Shown one piece after another: positions 13,334 to 14,718 of a stretch of DNA of 14,718 nt. The stretch spans positions 1 to 14,718 of the forward strand of contig URZP01000033.1 in NCBI GenBank assembly GCA_900552365.1. Reading direction: 5' to 3'. The notes beneath the pieces are model-generated. The model saw only the letters and a list, made by a program, of their open reading frames with translations. It was not told the DNA's origin and searched no databases. Position numbers and translations under genes: made by a program. Position 1 is the first letter of the stretch. The number at the start of each line of letters is the position of its first letter. The stretch is from an uncultured Coriobacteriaceae bacterium (GTDB taxonomy: Bacteria; Actinomycetota; Coriobacteriia; Coriobacteriales; Eggerthellaceae).

Positions 13334-14085
13334 TGCTTGAAGCTCATGGTTTGCATTTCGCGTATCGTGCGGGCTCGCCTATTTTGCAGGGGGTCGATAT
13401 CGACTTGGTGCCTGGTTCGTTTTTGGCCATTTCGGGCGTGAACGGGTGCGGTAAATCAACCTTGCTTTCTTGCCTGACGGGTGCGGCGAAGCCGGCGTCC
13501 GGGCAGGTGCTGCTCGACGGAGTTCCTCTTGGCCAGGTGCATCGTCTTGATCGCGCCCGTAAGGTGGCCTTCGTCGCGCAACACAGCCATGCGAACAGGT
13601 TGACCGTGTACGACGCCGTTCTTTTGGGGCGTCGTCCCCACATGCAGGGCGGTCCGTCCAAGGAGGACCGGCAGATCGTCGAAACCGCGCTTGAGCGGCT
13701 TGACCTGGCCAAGTGCGCACTTCGCTACACGGACGAGCTTTCGGGCGGCGAGTATCAGAAGATGGTTCTTGCCCGTGCGTTCGTCCAGCGCGCCGACACG
13801 CTGCTGCTTGACGAGCCGACGAACAATCTCGACCCGGCCAACCAGCAAGAGGTCATGCGCGAGGTTCGCGACGAGGTGGATGGTCGGGGCATCGCCGCCG
13901 CTGCGGTTCTGCACGACATCAACCTTGCGCTGCGCTACTGCGACAAGTTCTTGTTCCTTGCCGATGGGCGGGTCGACGCGGTGGGCGACCAAGGAATTGT
14001 CACGCCCGAGCAGATCGAGCGCATTTACGGAATGAAGAGCGATGTCATCGAGCATCGTGGCCGCCGTTTGGTGGTTCCTTTATAA
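13333..14085 (+). CDS. FecE/BtuD-type ABC importer ATPase
   Basis: Cytoplasmic ATPase that drives the importer, two copies per permease dimer. The 250-residue length is typical. Visible motifs: Walker A GVNGCGKST (35-43), Q-loop Gln83, signature LSGGE (136-140), Walker B TLLLDEP (156-162) with TNNLD after it, and switch His194 in VLHDINLAL, the wording usual for FecE/FhuC/BtuD proteins. The start shares its A with the permease stop (TGATG), and AAGGG plus GGTGA at 13316-13325 serves as ribosome site, which signals coupled translation. All catalytic residues are present, so the transporter should be active. The substrate (iron chelate, haem or corrinoid) is left open. Confidence 0.95.
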   Translation: MLEAHGLHFAYRAGSPILQGVDIDLVPGSFLAISGVNGCGKSTLLSCLTGAAKPASGQVLLDGVPLGQVHRLDRARKVAFVAQHSHANRLTVYDAVLLGRRPHMQGGPSKEDRQIVETALERLDLAKCALRYTDELSGGEYQKMVLARAFVQRADTLLLDEPTNNLDPANQQEVMREVRDEVDGRGIAAAAVLHDINLALRYCDKFLFLADGRVDAVGDQGIVTPEQIERIYGMKSDVIEHRGRRLVVPL

Positions 14086-14097
14086 GAGGGGTTTGCA

Positions 14098-14718
14098 ATG
14101 GATACCGAAAACAATCCCGTAGAGCAGCTAACGAACAGAGCGACCTGCGGCAAACTTGAGAAAGTCGCGCGCTTCTTTGACGAGCGGGCCGATACTTGGG
14201 ATTCCTCGAGCCATGTGGGGAAAAGCCGTGTGCAAGGCGCCGTGGTTTCGCTTGTGGGCGTCAAGCCGGGTGATCGTGTTCTTGACCTGGGCTGCGGCAC
14301 GGGCGTTATGGTTCCGTACTATCTTGAGGCCGGCGCCGGTTCCGTTTTGGGCGTCGACCTTTCCGAAAAGATGGTCAAGAACGCACGCAAAAATTACGCC
14401 GACGATCCCGCCGTCGATTTCGTGGCAAGCGATGCGCTTGAGCTGGACGAAGCCAACCAGTTCGACGAGGTGGTTATCTATAACGCCTACCCGCATTTCG
14501 TCGATAAGCCCGCGCTGGCAAAGAAGGTCCACCGCCTATTGAAGCCCGGCGGGCGTTTCGCCGTGGCTCATGGGTCGGGTAAAGACGAGATCAACGGTCA
14601 TCATCAGGCGCACGCTGCCGGCGTAAGCTCGGGGCTTGGCCCCGTGCGCGAGGAAAGCGCGGTGTGGGAAGGCCTGTTCCAGCTGGAATCGCTCGTCGAC
14701 ACCCCCGGTTTCTACGCG
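14098..14718 (+). CDS. Class I SAM-dependent methyltransferase, 3' end beyond the window
   Basis: Open frame of 207 codons from the ATG at 14098 to the window edge, with no stop. The SAM-binding fold is clear: motif I VLDLGCGTG (61-69), the acidic end of strand 2 in GVDLSEKM (Asp87), motif III-like VVIYNAYPHF (125-134) and the post-I block LLKPGGRFAVAHGS (147-160). The stretch HGSGKDEINGHHQAH (158-172) is rich in His and, as far as I recall, resembles an H...IN..H pattern seen in methyltransferases beside iron-type ABC importers of anaerobes. AGAGGGG at 14085-14091 is the ribosome site. It begins 12 bases after the ATPase gene, so it belongs to the importer operon. Substrate unknown; modification of the imported ligand is a guess from position. 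Confidence 0.82.
   Translation, partial: MDTENNPVEQLTNRATCGKLEKVARFFDERADTWDSSSHVGKSRVQGAVVSLVGVKPGDRVLDLGCGTGVMVPYYLEAGAGSVLGVDLSEKMVKNARKNYADDPAVDFVASDALELDEANQFDEVVIYNAYPHFVDKPALAKKVHRLLKPGGRFAVAHGSGKDEINGHHQAHAAGVSSGLGPVREESAVWEGLFQLESLVDTPGFYA

Overview
The window looks like two unrelated genomes joined end to end. Bases 1 to about 1340 are AT-richer (one 60-base line that I counted, 1-60, is 43% G+C). They carry the 5' part of a Bacteroides-type aminoacyl-histidine dipeptidase gene (pepD) on the minus strand, with no Shine-Dalgarno, as is usual in Bacteroidota. From about 1379 to the end the DNA is G+C-richer (line 2161-2220 counts 60%), uses strong GGAG-type ribosome binding sites, and encodes proteins of the kind found in gut Coriobacteriia such as Eggerthellaceae. 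The organism names are inferences from protein style and base use; no search was run. The switch falls in the short gap 1341-1394 between two divergent genes. A chimeric contig is the simplest explanation and transfer a less likely one.

Layout of the actinobacterial part. (1) purE (+), overlapped by one base by a 57-residue gene with the Fic-inhibition motif of VbhA-type antitoxins, then a terminator. (2) iorA-iorB (+), the two subunits of indolepyruvate:ferredoxin oxidoreductase. They converge on a PaaK-type phenylacetate-CoA ligase (-), with a hairpin-rich spacer between them. (3) A 5-formyltetrahydrofolate cyclo-ligase (-) with a long internal insertion, upstream of the ligase on the same strand. 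(4) A 462-base gene-free stretch ending in the promoter and two stem-loops of an Rrf2-family regulator (+). (5) proC (-), converging on the regulator gene and diverging from a citrate synthase gene (+). (6) tRNA-Arg(ACG), with a good promoter and terminator and a T-rich hairpin region behind it. (7) A metal/corrinoid/siderophore-type ABC importer (lipoprotein, permease, ATPase), followed closely by a SAM methyltransferase gene that runs off the window.

How the genes work together. The ior genes and the ligase fit anaerobic aromatic amino acid breakdown: arylpyruvate to arylacetyl-CoA plus reduced ferredoxin, with the ligase interconverting arylacetyl-CoA and arylacetate. proC and citrate synthase belong to proline and glutamate-precursor supply. 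The importer and methyltransferase form one tightly spaced unit. The less ordinary items are the orphan VbhA-like gene, the transporter-methyltransferase unit, the inserted cyclo-ligase with a possible leaderless start, and the structured leader of the Rrf2 gene. I saw no CRISPR array, transposase, integrase or replication origin.
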